DNA of 64,000 bases. It comes from Liolophura sinensis. Lineage: Eukaryota; Mollusca; Polyplacophora; Chitonida; Chitonidae. Location: NCBI RefSeq assembly GCF_032854445.1, contig NC_088301.1:26646402-26710401 (forward strand), given 5' to 3'. Positions 26,580-39,544 of the stretch are shown one piece after another. The notes beneath the pieces were generated by a model, which made no database searches, was not told the DNA's origin, and saw only the letters and a program-made list of their open reading frames with translations. A program made the translations under genes and the position numbers. Positions within the stretch are counted from its first letter, which is position 1. The number at the start of each line of letters is the position of its first letter.

Positions 26580-27060
26580 CACCAGTTCTTTCCGGCAATA
26601 CATCACTCTTTGGGAATACCATGAATCTTTTTGGGAATACAATAGTTCTTCTTTAAAATACAATAGTTCTTGGAAATCCATCGTTTCTTTTGGGAACGCA
26701 TCGCTTCTTCTTGGGAATGCAATAATTCTTCTTGGGAAATACAATAGTTCTTCTTGGGAATACATGGGTTCTTCCTGAGAAGAAAATACTTCTCCTTGGG
26801 AATACAACGGAGTTTCATAGGAATATAATAGTTCTTCTTGGGGGGAAAATAGTTTTTCTTGGGAATACCATTGTCCGTCTTGGGAATCCAATAATTCCTC
26901 TTGGGTATATAATGGTTCTTCCTGAGAATACAATAGTTCTTCCTGGGAAAATAATAGTTCTTCTTGGGAATACAATATTTCTTCTTGGTAATAAAATGGT
27001 TTTTCATGAGAATACATAGTTCTTCATGTAATAAGTGTTCTTTTTTTCTCGAGATCGCAA
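26580..27060. repeat. 21-bp minisatellite (TTCTTCTTGGGAATACAATAG-like units)
   Basis: More than 20 degenerate units of about 21 bp lie head to tail, with weaker copies to about 27240. Because 21 is a multiple of 3 and the unit is stop-free in several frames, both strands stay open for 95-154 codons and would encode heptapeptide repeats such as LLYSQEE. These frames have no independent support and are treated as by-products of the repeat. Confidence 0.9.
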
Positions 27061-27244
27061 TGGCCATTCTTGAGAATAAAAAATTTATTCTTGAGTAAGC
27101 ATAAATTGTTCTCAGGAATACAATAGTTCTTACTGAAACTACAAGGATGCTTTACTCGAATCCAACAATTCAGCTAGAGAAAACACTAGATCTTCATGGG
27201 AATAAAAGAGCTTGTTCTATGAACGCAGTAGTTCTTTGGATTAA

Positions 27245-28459
27245 ACTAATTCTTTGACACACAGAAATGAAAATGAGCAACATTTCAAGTAGAATCCTTA
27301 AACAAAACCATGACTGGACCAACGTTGTCCGGGCTTTCCCAGTTTATGTGTACATGCATTAATTATCACAAGGCTTCAGAATTTATGTAGGCCTACACAT
27401 GGAATTATCACTGACTTTGTCAAATAATATTTCTCTGTTACATTTAAACTGAAACCTTCCGGAAATTTAAGGCATGTCATTACGGACAGGGAATACTTTT
27501 GTATTTCGGTCTGATAAATATGGCAAGTTTAGCAAGTGTGCATTCGGCCAGAAACAATGTCGTCAATAAATTAACACAGCTGTATGTAGACCTATACACC
27601 CCGTGTTTTCTTGATAAGTGCTCTCCACACATGCAAGAGCACTGTGTTAATATTCATTAAAAAGCTGCACGCCGTGAAACGTGAAAATTGCTGACGTGTG
27701 TATTTACTGAATATATGGATGAACAACGCGTGTCCCGGGCACATCAATCGATGGCTATGTTACGCGTGATTTGTAGAGGAATGTAAATCATAAACGGCCA
27801 TAGTCACAACATCGCTCCACGCATGCAATAACATAGGCCGTATATACTGGTGAGCCACAATCTGTTCTTATTACATGAAGCTAGGTACATATTTCTGTCA
27901 GGGTCGTAAATAAATAATGGTCTCCAATACCAAGTGCCCTTGAGATTTCATTTCACAACGGTACTTCTTGCGTTTCTTAGAAAACAGCAGAAATTATTGA
28001 TCCTATAGGCACATAATATCTCCCCCACTAGGTGATTTTAACTTTGTCGCCTTGGTGCAGCCATAACGAGTAATTGGCTGTACATGCCTGACATTGTACG
28101 GCAGGGGCGTAGGAAGCGGGGGGTCAAGGGGGGCCATGCAGTATATCTCCCCCCCCCCCCTCCAAGTTTTTAGGTTCCGGAAATTATATATACTTGTAAC
28201 ACAAACAGGCCCCTTCGCCGAATAAAACCTCACACTGTTGCAAATATATTTTTTCGATAAACTAAACATGGTAAACTTGTTTAGTTTGTTCAATTTGTAC
28301 AATTTTCCCAGTGCACTATTACTATAGGGCCTTCATGTTCTACATGTTGACATACTGCTCCATGGATCTCTCAATCGTCTCTAAGGCGATATAGCTCCTT
28401 CAGAGCTTCCGAGGCCTTGGCGGCCCCTGGACCCTCGCCTTTATTGCTGGGACTCTTAG

Positions 28460-28491
<32 letters not shown>

Positions 28492-29425
28492 TTGAAATTG
28501 CTTTCTACGCCCCTGTTACGGCATATAAGTACACTATAATATTGGAACCCAAACACATATTTTATGAATCGATGAGCATTCCACATTTTTAGTTTTCACT
28601 CGAAATGCTTCACTTAGGGCAAACCTCATGATTATTCACGCCCCTAGCTATAATTTAAGTTTTGCAGTAAAGGTCAAAACAAAACTGATTTCCACATTTT
28701 TACGGTGAAAACGTCAAGCGTATTCAGTGTATTATATTTAACCAGTTATGGGCAACCTAACATTATAAGCGAATGTCAACGCGCCAGATCAAAAGCACGA
28801 TCTTCTAGGCTTATTATTACGTTTTTTCAATATAATTATGCTTCTTTTTTTAATGTATCTGTTACTCTCAACATTCCAAATAAAAGTTATTTATCATATG
28901 TGACATTCATTTTTAATATAACGAAAATCATCAAGCAGGTTGTATCCCGTTCTGCGCAAACCAGAGGTTATTCACTGACAAACCTTCTTAACCTACATTA
29001 TTGGTTGTGCGGAAGAAAACGGAGTGTTACCGGGCGATATTCCCAGTAAATCGAAAGTAAAACGCCTGTTTGGCAAAAGATACCAGGAGAAGCATTCTTC
29101 ACTTATCCGTTTCGTTCACCACGACGACGAAATATCTACAGCTCAATTGTCAAACAGAAATAAAATATCGCTTTCTTTGGACTAAAGGAGACGTAGTGAT
29201 GGAACTAAGCTCATACTGACTTATCGATTGTTTGACTGATTGTTCAACGTCAGTCTCAGGGATTTTTCGTTTACACGATACCGCGATCAAGAGTGGCGTA
29301 AACCGAGGTGTCGAAGATAAAAACCATCGACCCTTGTCAAGTTACTAACGAACTTTCCTACATGCTACGCACAAACTTGCAAGTCATATGCGTGGCACCT
29401 TAATGGAACGTTGGACTACGCAAGC
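27245..29425. other. non-coding stretch
   Basis: Contains C-runs at 28150-28160 and 28460-28478 (the latter followed by (CA)n) and a GC-rich patch at 28390-28460. The 114-codon frame at 28705-29049 shows no motif. Confidence 0.45.
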
Positions 29426-29429
29426 GTCA

Positions 29430-29495
29430 CGCCGTCGCCATATGACTGAAAAACTGTTCTATACGGCTTTAAACTACAAGCATAGATACATACAC
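29430..29495 (+). mobile_element. SINE-B2 tail fragment
   Basis: The segment GTCGCCATATGACTGAAAAA and the following GGCTTTAAACTACAAGCATA then GATACATACA match the 3' ends of the B2 copies at 53440-53505 and 55700-55770. Confidence 0.5.
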
Positions 29496-29537
29496 AAGCG
29501 TCCCTGCTAGCGGTGTGGATCACTTATTGTCACAAAG

Positions 29538-29648
29538 TTTCCCCAGGGCTCTGTCCGGTTTCCTCCCACCACAATGCTGGCTGCTGTCGTAAGTGGAATA
29601 TTCTTGAGTACGGCGTAAAACACCAATCAAATAAACAAACAAATAAAA
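29538..29648 (+). mobile_element. SINE-A, 5'-truncated, with perfect target-site duplication
   Basis: Core and tail only. It is flanked by perfect 13-bp direct repeats TATTGTCACAAAG at 29525-29537 and 29649-29661. It ends AATCAAATAAACAAACAAAT. Confidence 0.92.
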
Positions 29649-29889
29649 TATTGTCACAAAGGGACACATGAACAGTGAAGTTTTGGAGTTACGTTATAAA
29701 CTGGGAAAGGTATTCTGAATGCACCACATCTGCAATAATATGGACGTTCGTGGTATCGATGCGCAGAGCTTGTTGTGTTCTGTGTCACTGGCGAAAGGCA
29801 ATTTTGGTGGTAAGTATGACGCATATTACAGGCAGCTGAATATAGGTGAAAAATTAAAAGAAACACATTATCGTACAAATGGTTTTAAT

Positions 29890-30180
29890 GTGCACAGGAG
29901 ATCATCAACACAGAACGCTCACTGGCGAAGGTGTAGGTGCACAGGAGATCATCAACATACAACGCTCACTGGCGAAGGTGTGGGTGCACAGGAGATCACC
30001 AACATACAACGCTCACTGGCGAAGGTGTAGGTGCACAGGAGATCACCAACATAGAACACTCACTGGCGAAGGTGTGGGTGCACAGGAGATCACCAACTTA
30101 GAATGCTCACTGGCGTACGTGTAGGTGCCCAGGAGATCACCAACATAGAACGCTCACTGACGTACGTGTAGGTGCGCAGC
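29890..30180. repeat. 47-bp minisatellite
   Basis: Six full units and a partial one have an exact 47-bp spacing: GTGC recurs at 29890, 29937, 29984, 30031, 30078, 30125 and 30172. Units read GTGCACAGGAGATCA then CCAACATACAACGCTCACTGG. TAGG and TGGG variants alternate. The period is not a multiple of 3, so the local open frames are not real. Confidence 0.95.
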
Positions 30181-30469
30181 ATTTATATAAAGGCTTGATA
30201 AATTGTTAACATGAATCTGTTCAGTCGAATCCGTGATTTAACGCTTCGATACAGATCGCTATACATGCGTTATGCACACTTCAACAAGAGTCCATTATAG
30301 TAGTCATTTGATATACTCCTATACTGCATGGAAAATAGAAATGTTCTATCGATCTTTCAGAAACTGTTTTTTCGGAATCCATGTTAAAAGCATGTCGCAA
30401 AACGGTAACAGTTATAGGGGTGTTATACTAATATTAATGCAGTTCTGTAGCAGACCTTATGAACACACG

Positions 30470-30476
<7 letters not shown>

Positions 30477-30561
<85 letters not shown>
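30477..30561. repeat. (AT)n dinucleotide tract
   Basis: About 40 uninterrupted AT/TA dinucleotides. A shorter tract is at 58823-58851. Confidence 0.98.
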
Positions 30562-30566
<5 letters not shown>

Positions 30567-30599
30567 TATGAATGCTTGGCACAAGAGACAGCATGTTAG

Positions 30600-33500
30600 A
30601 AGATGTCCACATTAGTCGTTTAGTGAATGATTAAGTGGTAAGGATATATCTATAGTGATCTACAACACAGATGTTCTGTATATAAAGAGACTAGGGCTGA
30701 GGATGGTTGAAAACTTCTTTGTATTTTACATCGATGTACGATTGTAAAGCACCATCCTGGCCTGCATCTGTGAAAATGGCACCTGGTATTGGCAAAAAAG
30801 CAATGTGATAAAATTCTACATGAAGCAGATGGCACACAGGTGTTCCCAGATTTAACGCATGCGTCGGTCCATGTACGTTGCAGAGCACAAATCCTTGTCA
30901 CCATCCAACTTCTATAAACCTTCGTTCCGTACGCACGCGCAAAACGTTAAAAATTATATGGCAATGACTAAACCCAAAGCTATATCATCAATGACATAAA
31001 ATTGAAATAAACCGGTACATGTAGCCATCGGTATGAAATCTCAGCCAAGTGGCGAGTATCCATGAAAATGGCAGTTCGAGTAATTCTAGACCAATGACGT
31101 CTAATAAATTGCTGTTAACATCACTTTAACTTTTTACTTAATAGCGATCATAAACCATGGTGATAACTGGCGTATAATCTGCTACTATTTACGCTTTTAC
31201 ATGAATGGTGAGAATAAAACCCTAACAAAGGTAAACCGAAGACAAGAGGTCGGTTTTCTCCATTTATACGCGTGACCGTTTTTGAAAGCTATAATCAGCT
31301 GTCGATGTAGAGTGGTTTTGCTTTCTATACTGTAGTGTTTTTATTACGATTATTGATCTCGAACGTCTAAATTGGTTGACGGCTGGTATACGAAAGTCTT
31401 TTTCGACTCAAATATTTCATATTAATCCGTGCAAGGAAAAAGTTTTCTTATTCGGGGGATGACAAATGCATGGCAGTGGTTTTATTCACGCGAGTTTATC
31501 CTTCTATAGTTTATTTCTTTTAGCCAGTCGCCTATATTCAGTACTCGCTACCAAAACTGCCTTCATTTACTGACACGTGACAACACATGGATATGCTGGA
31601 AGTCCATATTCTTGCACAGAAAATGAAGTGTTAACACTTTCTTTCTCATTCGTAATGTTAAACTGCCTAAGCTCAGGGTCGACGGCAAGAACTCATTTCC
31701 TCCGATGACGTCATAATTATTCACAAACCAGAGGCATGCTGGATATTGGGACGAGTTCATTATGTTTTGACGAAGGGTTACCTGAACTGTTATTGACTTT
31801 AATATAAACCCTGTTTCTGACACTCGCATATTTGACATTGTTCGCATTCATAAATGAATTTTATTTTATCTTTTCCGGTATATGAGCTCACGGCAGTGTG
31901 GTTTTAGAGTTGGATGTTAGGAAATTCTGTTATACATTCTATTCGCCGAGACAGTAGCGTAGGTTGTGTTACTACGTAGAGTTTGTTCTAACTGCATGAT
32001 GGTGCAGTTATTGTAAAACAAATTACTCTCCACGCTCATTGTCCAATATGCCCCTTATTTTGAATGATTAGGACGTTTAACACATGAATTAAAAAAAGTA
32101 CTCCAACTGTAGACCTACAACAACTGAATGTGTACTGCTTGTGCTGTTACGTGACACTAACGAAAGGTTATATTGGTAGCGAGTATGGCTGATAGCTGAG
32201 TAAATACTGATCGCGTGACATATTAAAGTCAGCAATAAGTTGATCCTGGGTGTTTCTGACACCGTTTATATTGTTGGTATATGTAAAATATAAGTGCCTG
32301 TATTGATAAGACTGGCATCAATTATTCGCTATAAATCGAGAGTTTCTGTTGTAATGTGGAAAGTATTGTGACTCATATCTTCTGGAAATGTCCATAATGT
32401 CCTCAAGTTACTAGAATTGATGACGTCATATGTACTGCACGGCCTCTTCCAATACTCGCGCATGCAGCTCGAACCTTTGGTTCCTATCATCAACACCTGA
32501 ATTCAAACCAAGCCATCATTTGAAAATCCAATTATCGCATGAGATTGTCTTTCTGGACTACTTACCATTGCATAATTATCTATTGCGCAACTCAGCCCAA
32601 AAGCACTATTGTCTTATTTCTGTGGCAGCGTGCACTGCAGTATTGTATAATACGGCTCGTAGTTGTGTCCCTCGATGTTTTCGTCATCCGAGGAAATTCC
32701 ATTGTTCTGTATAATAAGGGGCTTTTAGCGAGAGCTGAGCAAACCAATTACACAGTAATTATATGGAGGGATTGGGGCCAATTCCACAAAGCGAGTTTTT
32801 TAACTTAAGCCGAAATATAAAACCCAAACCAATATCACACGCAATTGTCGTCCTAAAATTTCGAATTTGGGTATATTTGTCATAACGTAACACTTATTAA
32901 GTGTTCCTACATTTGAATCATTCAGTACAAAAAAATAAGCATTTCAATAACATTTCCAGTCTTGACGTAAGTCATTACTGTCTTGTGGAATTTGCCTCAT
33001 TAAGGCCTAATGCAAAAGGTGATAACTGTCTACTCAATATTTTGAACTTAAAATGAAGTCAACTTGAAATGAAAACATTGTGTATTTTATATAAATTTTC
33101 CATATAAACCATATATACATAATATATATATATATATCGCTATCAGCGCTAGTATTTTTTTAATATTATAAAATCAATTTGGTCATTCTGAATAGATGTG
33201 GGTGAATGAACTAACAGGTTAAGAATAAATACATTGAATTAGAAATTATCCGTCCACGCACCACGCCACCTTGATGATGAGTCTATATGTGGAGGTATAT
33301 AGCGGATTCATGGCTGATCTAGAGTAACGAGCCTTATTTGGTAAAATTGCTTCTTTGTGCTATATATAGAAGCCCTCATGATTGAGTGGAACCCTTGTAT
33401 ATCAACCAGAACCCTCGATGTCATTACGCGTAGTTACGCATACAGAACCTCATCATGTAACAGGATTACGTGAATCACAAATTATACTGCGTTGCGTCAA

Positions 33501-35237
33501 AGCAACGCTTTCACTTCTTGGGAAAACACCATCATGGTTGTGATCATTTTGGATCGAGCCTTGGTGAGCATTTTTTGTTTTTTTTTTTTTGCTTTACATC
33601 CTTCGCCAAGGCAAATTCAGTATAGCACTGACGTCAAGCCATCTGAAACCATGTATTCAGCACAGCGTAGTGTACTTCGGGCCAAAGCCGAGGTACAAAA
33701 GCCCGACGCCGATAATTTTCTAAAATTAAAATAAATGTGTATAAATCCGTGTTCCATGAACAACAGAACATACTTTGTCATTCCCTAACGTGGGAACATA
33801 CTGGTATAATAATCGTCGAATTTTCAGCAAACCTACTGACATAGCGGAAGATTTAGCGCCGATCGTTGGATTGTATTTTATGCCCGCGTCGTGCTAAATT
33901 TAATTGTGTGCCGATATCCCACGTCCCTGTGCTCTAGCAAACCTTTGTCAACGAACAAATTGGTAGTAGAGTGTGTTTGTATCATGCCGACCGAAATCAC
34001 TCGACTGGAAGATTTTCTTTATTCCCTGCTTTAGTATTAGTAGCAATTTCTCTTTGATTTAATCGCCAAGAGTCAAAGTCATGTTTTCCAAAAATCCGAT
34101 CTGTAAAACTGGGAGAAAAGAAAACATTCAATATAGAATTTTCTAGATTTCCTTATCATCTAGGGATGTAGACAGAGGTTACCGGATTGCGTAATCGAAC
34201 CAAGGGATTTGGTAATAAATGGGTTCACCACCTTAATTTCCTCTCCAAGAAAATTCTAGAGCGTATAGTTTAAGGGTCCGAAAGGCGGTTCAGCAAACAT
34301 CCAGCATCCGGTTTAAAATTGTCGGAATCAATATTACATTACCTATCATCCACATGAAATTACACGTAGGCCTATAACTATCTTCGAAAAGGAAAAAGGA
34401 AAATTACTTTCTTTTTGTCACCTTTCTGTGAAAGTGAGTGTTACACAGCATTTGGCCTTGAGGTAAAACTGATCGTCCTTTGCAAGACAAGTTCTCAAAA
34501 TGCTTTTAATCACTTCAGAATCCAACAATGTAAGTAGCCTACACAAACTACACACCATCTAGGGGGTTATTTATCCAGCGATGTGTAATATGATAAATTT
34601 TGTGTCTCTCTAGCTTGGCTTCGTTGACACAGAGAGAATGTGAATGCTGTATACTATATGACAATGAGTTATTGGCCTACTATAAACCCTGGCCAAGACA
34701 AATTCTCCAAGACGCTTTTTAATCATCTCGGAATCTTGGATTAAGTATACTGGAGATGCACAAAAACTTGCTATTCATTTGTTCATCGGTGTGTGATCTT
34801 TAAATTACTGTCTCTAGAGGCAAAAAGTCGAAGTTTTTTTTATCCACCAAGGAGAAACGAAAAACGGCAAGGAACGATAAATCTCCTTTATTTAACAATT
34901 GTGCGCTTGCGTGAGATTTTGACTTAGTTTAATCATGCATGTTTTGTTTCTTTTCATTTCTTCTGCGGTGGTACATTTTTTGTGTGGTCTTTTTTTTTTT
35001 ACAAAAATTTAAACATCTATACATATGCACTACAGCATTTGCATTAAATGAGTATAAATATTAGAATCAAATTACAAACTGCCACACATATGGCTGACAG
35101 TAAATCAATATCTGTGTATCTCAGCCTTTCTACGTGCAAATTTAAATATGACGAAACGGCTATGGAAGGGAGAGTGTTGAAGACGACTTGAGGCTGTCTG
35201 AAGAGACGATTGATTATCCCCTTCTCTCGCCCTACAG
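30600..35237. other. mostly unique non-coding sequence
   Basis: A TAACTGCA/TGCAGTTA stem near 31989-32010 and a MITE-like end at 32770-32830 (CCAATTCCACAAAGCGAG) are the only structures noticed. If the exon at 35238 is real this is intronic or intergenic. Confidence 0.4.
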
Positions 35238-35433
35238 GAAGGCCGGTGTCAGTTTTGCGGGAAGATAAATGATGTAAACCACCAGAAAAACTGCACGGTG
35301 TCAGCGGAGCTGGGAACTGAACTGTTCCGATCAGAAAACCCCGGGCCGCCTCTGGCAGGTCGGCCGGCCACCCATGCAGGTGACTCGTACCTTATTCTCG
35401 TATACAGCCTTATGTATGGACAATGGGTCAAGA
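35238..35433 (+). CDS. candidate internal exon with a C2HC-like cysteine/histidine cluster, unknown gene
   Basis: A strong acceptor (pyrimidine-rich CCCCTTCTCTCGCCCTACAG, ending 35237) is followed by 65 open codons plus 1 nt and a consensus donor (AAGA|GTAAGT at 35434). Local GC is well above the surroundings. The product starts EGRCQFCGKINDVNHQKNC, a C-x2-C-x7-H-x3-C arrangement that could bind zinc. A Pro/Gly-rich linker follows, then a hydrophobic DSYLILVYSLMYGQWVK stretch. An alternative donor exists at 35380 (GCAG|GTGACT). If unspliced, the frame stops at 35492, so this could also be a last exon. The other two frames are closed early. I cannot name the protein. The exon leaves a 1-nt overhang, which does not join in frame to the candidate at 39545, so exons are missing or one of the two is false. 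Confidence 0.35.
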
Positions 35434-36617
35434 GTAAGTTTCACGTCCCAGCCGGAGAATGGTCTTACATACGAACACAGTTTGCGGCATAATCTGGCGG
35501 ATAAAAATGATATTTAGTCATGTGTGCATTACAAATCTTGGAGATTGCCTGAAGCTAAAAGATCGGCTGGTTTGACATTTTGTTATAATAGATTTCACCG
35601 GCATAATGCCACCTGGTTGAAGCTGGTGAGGTAAACTGCTGGACATTCCACATAGCCCTAGCCTCCGCCTTTCACCAGCGCCCTCTTTTAAGAAGACAAC
35701 ACACCTGCAGGCAATTCCAAGAGCCTGTCCGCATCCTTAATGCATTGAAGCGTTAATATAATAGAGACCTGCGAGACAGTAACGGTCGGCACTCAAGGCA
35801 CAGTCAAAGCATTGTGCTATAACGGATAAGTACACATCAAAGCAACCCACAGTATGGTCAAACCAAGGGTCATGAGTGTCATCTATATATGCTTCCAATA
35901 GAGCATACTTCCGTGCAGCTTAGGTCAAGGGATCGCCACCTCCCCCCCCCCACCCCCGGCCCCGACCTGTATCTTAATCTCATCTCCGCCGATGGATTTA
36001 TGGGGGCTTAAAGGACAATGATTCCACTTTCAATCTCTAAGGATTAAAAAAAGACAAGTCAAATATTGGATTCCTACTTTGAACCACTTTCTGGGAATGA
36101 ACAGAATAGTCCATTCAGCCAGGATCCATAGAGTTTAAAACAAAGCAAATTTACAGTGTCAGATCTCAGGGTCCAAAAGATCGAATTCCAGTCTTAAATA
36201 ACTTTCATTCCTACTTTGGACCTATAGGTTTCTTGCTTGACCAAAAATAATAAATTCCATTCAGGTTGGATCTTTAGGGTTAAAATGTATAATCCCAGTT
36301 TAAATCAATAGCATTAAAACAATATGACATTGCACGATCCAAAGGTTCTTATTCTAGCCTAAAATTTGGTTGCACCTTTGAACTTGGAGGTTCCTTGATT
36401 GCAAAAGAATGTTATACCAGTTTTTGATTTGGTAATTTCCCACAGAGTAAAGAAAGCATGATTATCACGGACCATAGAAAATAGAAATCTAGCTTGCGAC
36501 TGAAAATATTTTTTCAGTTTGCGAATGTCTTGAATAGTTGTTTCAAACTTTACCCTGCACTGCACTAAAAGTATACGGTAATGCTAACGATTTTTACCGC
36601 CGAGTCTCGTTATATTT

Positions 36618-36730
36618 GTTTATTTATTTATTTGATTGAAGTTTTACGCCGTACCCAACAGTATTTCACTTATACGACGGCCGCCAGCATTATGATGGGA
36701 GGAAACAAGGAAGAGTTCGTAAGAAACCCA
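36618..36730 (-). mobile_element. SINE-A, 5'-truncated and diverged
   Basis: Tail and core on the minus strand (TTTATTTGATTGAAGTTTTA and CAGCATTATGATGGGAGGAA on plus). Homology is lost after the AAACCCATGA segment. Confidence 0.8.
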
Positions 36731-38667
36731 TGAACATTAAGATAAATAAATTATTTAGGCTGCGTTTCTCCATTATAAACACGAATCACGGCGATGGTCT
36801 GATGATGCAAAGCGATAGGACGATGGCACGAAGCGATGACACGATGCTAGCATCCCCGTGCGATGAAACGATAGCACGATGGTACGAGGATGTCCTTACG
36901 CGGCTTCCATAGACAACAAACACGATTTTTGTCTTGCAAAACAGAATATTTTCAGTTGAACGGTATAGGACGAGAAAGCAAGGGATTGTTACAAGTTGTT
37001 GCACAGTATATATTATTGGTTGCGATATCAAGTAGGGCTTTCAAAGTAAAGCAGCACAATGGCGATTCTCCAGCACACAAAACTGGCACGAAACGTACAC
37101 CAAGAAATGTATACGCCGCATGTTCTGTACGTAGACTATACTAGCGGTAGCGCATGCGCAGCTGATGACTCAATCAGGACACACGGCAACCGGATCAAGC
37201 CAGCATCCTTGCCGGTTAACCCTTCTTGCTTTGGTCGGCCGAAATACTCAACATAGAAACTGTATATGATCGCTGATGTTTACAATGCGTAGTAGCCTGC
37301 GTATGACGATAAACAGATCCGCAGGTCCATCCCATGGGGAAGGATGGATGCAAATGTGGTCATTAGTCTAAATAAATGAGCTATCGGCTATCTGCCGTAT
37401 TACGCAGAGACGTCCGCAATAGGTAGATGGATCTACTGGCTACCGATATGAAAAGGTGGGTAAGCACATGTCGAATCACTCTAAATGGTAATTGTGCTCT
37501 CTTCGAAGCGATGCAGTCGTTATTACCACACAACTATGCACCGGAACAGATGGACTGTATATATACCTGGATGTACAAAGTCATTTCTTCAAAATCTGAA
37601 AGAGACTTTTTTTTTCATTAAGTTGCACTATTGGCTTTTTTCGGCCAGACCGGCCACGTGACTAAAACATTTTACTGATCTCGCGGGAAAATGCGTGAAT
37701 AGAAGATCCCACACCTCTCTATTTTTTATTTTCGGAAATTTCATTTCTTTCCTCGCCACCATGGCTAATTCGTCAATGGTGCAATTCTGAAATCCGACCG
37801 CAGAATAAAGTGACGTTTTCTTTCTGCAAAGAATGCTTAGAATCGACTGTATTTGAAAATAAGAGCTGGACAAAGGAATACACAAAAGAATGACGTCATA
37901 TGCATAATAGTTTTAACTGATACATGGGTATCTATTTCTAGCATCGCAAACATCTCTTCAGGTATCTGGCTGAAAAGTATCGTGTAAAACCTATTCACTC
38001 GCTTAAGTCGATCTGCAGACCCAGCAGGCTAGACCGGAAGGTGTTGTAGGGTCCCGCCCAACCAACAATGACCAGCTGCTTCTTTCTTCAGATTCTCGCC
38101 CATCGATCGTGACCCAGTCAAATGAAAGCTTCTATAATTGAATAGAGACACAGTTTGAAAGAGTACGGTCACCATAGTTGTAGGACAACCTTCTCTTTGC
38201 AAATGTCAGCCAGATAACAAATGTTACTCCGCTGTCTTGGCGTGACAAGGTAAGCTACCGGGTCGTGCAGTGTATGGTCCGATGGCAACCACTCTCAGCA
38301 ATGGCTATAAAGTATACACACGCAAAGAGGATTCCAGACAACGCTGTAACGGGCGTGGTTCTTTCCAAGAGCCGTAACCATTGGTTTCCTCCAGCTCTAA
38401 GCTTACCTGATCACCCTCTCAAGAGTGAAATCTCCAAAAGTGTGATGCAACACACAACATATTTACCGAATACTCTAAAGGATTATAAATTGGCGTGAAA
38501 TTGCCATCACTAATGCTGGTGATGACATAGATAAGTAAATCATTTACACGCGTCTTCCATTTCTCAAATATCAAGGAACGAGCCCTTGGGCATGTTTATA
38601 CATAACGTTGGTCAATTTACACTGAGAGACGGAGCTTAAATTCAATTATAGTGCTGCTGGTGATGGA

Positions 38668-38748
38668 TTTATTTATTTATTTCATCGCTGTTTTACACAA
38701 CACTCAAAAGTTTTGCGCTTATATATGATGGCGACCAGTGGTGTTGAT
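38668..38748 (-). mobile_element. SINE-A, old tail fragment
   Basis: TTTATTTATTTATTTCATCG, then TTTTACACAACACTCAAAAG, and ATGATGGCGACCAGTG on plus correspond to the SINE-A tail with many substitutions. Confidence 0.55.
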
Positions 38749-39544
38749 GATGTAATGCAGTAGGTGTAGCAGTGAGATGCACGTATAATGCATGACAAAT
38801 TTCCTTCTGAGCGCGTTAATTTGCCCGAGCTCAGCTCAATATCTGTTTTGGTTCCATTTGATGACAGGAATCTTCCGTTCATTAAGTCATTTAGTCATCA
38901 AGTTGGAATAGACGTCATTTCTCCGTAACCGGAATAGGGAGGGGATATTGGCTGACAATTACGGCCAGTTAGTCAGCTTTTACAAGGATTCTTTAATACC
39001 TTCCAAGAAATTCCAGATTTCCATAGGCTTCCTAAGCCGGCCGCCATTGAATCTGATCAAACTATCTTTTTTCACTCACAGACCATAACGTCGATAAAGC
39101 TAAAATCATTTGTAGAAGACCATTGACATTGACAGTAATCCTTCAAAACGGAAATCAAAAGATAACAGGAAAACGTGGCTCCAAGGATATTATGACGTAT
39201 TGTTTCTTAATCTAATTAAGGGTAACACAAGAAGAACTAAATTATTCCTACAGAAGGTATTTTTGGATTTGTTTTCTACGTCAGAATTCGGAGGAAATTT
39301 ATCGCGAAATAATTCCCTTCAGAATAATTATTTCTGTGAGCACTGCAAAACAGAACGAAAAAAATAAACAACGGTCGCCATTGATTTGCTTCACAATATG
39401 GAGTGGTTTCCTCAAGTTAGCTCGACACTCTTGACAGGCAAAACAGATTATGATAGGTTAATAAGCGTGGAGTCCTTAGCGACGGCGATTTCAGACAACA
39501 GATGAGCAGTTTGAAAGTACAAGACCTTCCGGTTTTCTTTACAG

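Noticed and set aside
26577-27067. Repetitive proteins of 146 and 154 residues
   Set aside because: They follow directly from the 21-bp minisatellite and appear in several frames of both strands.
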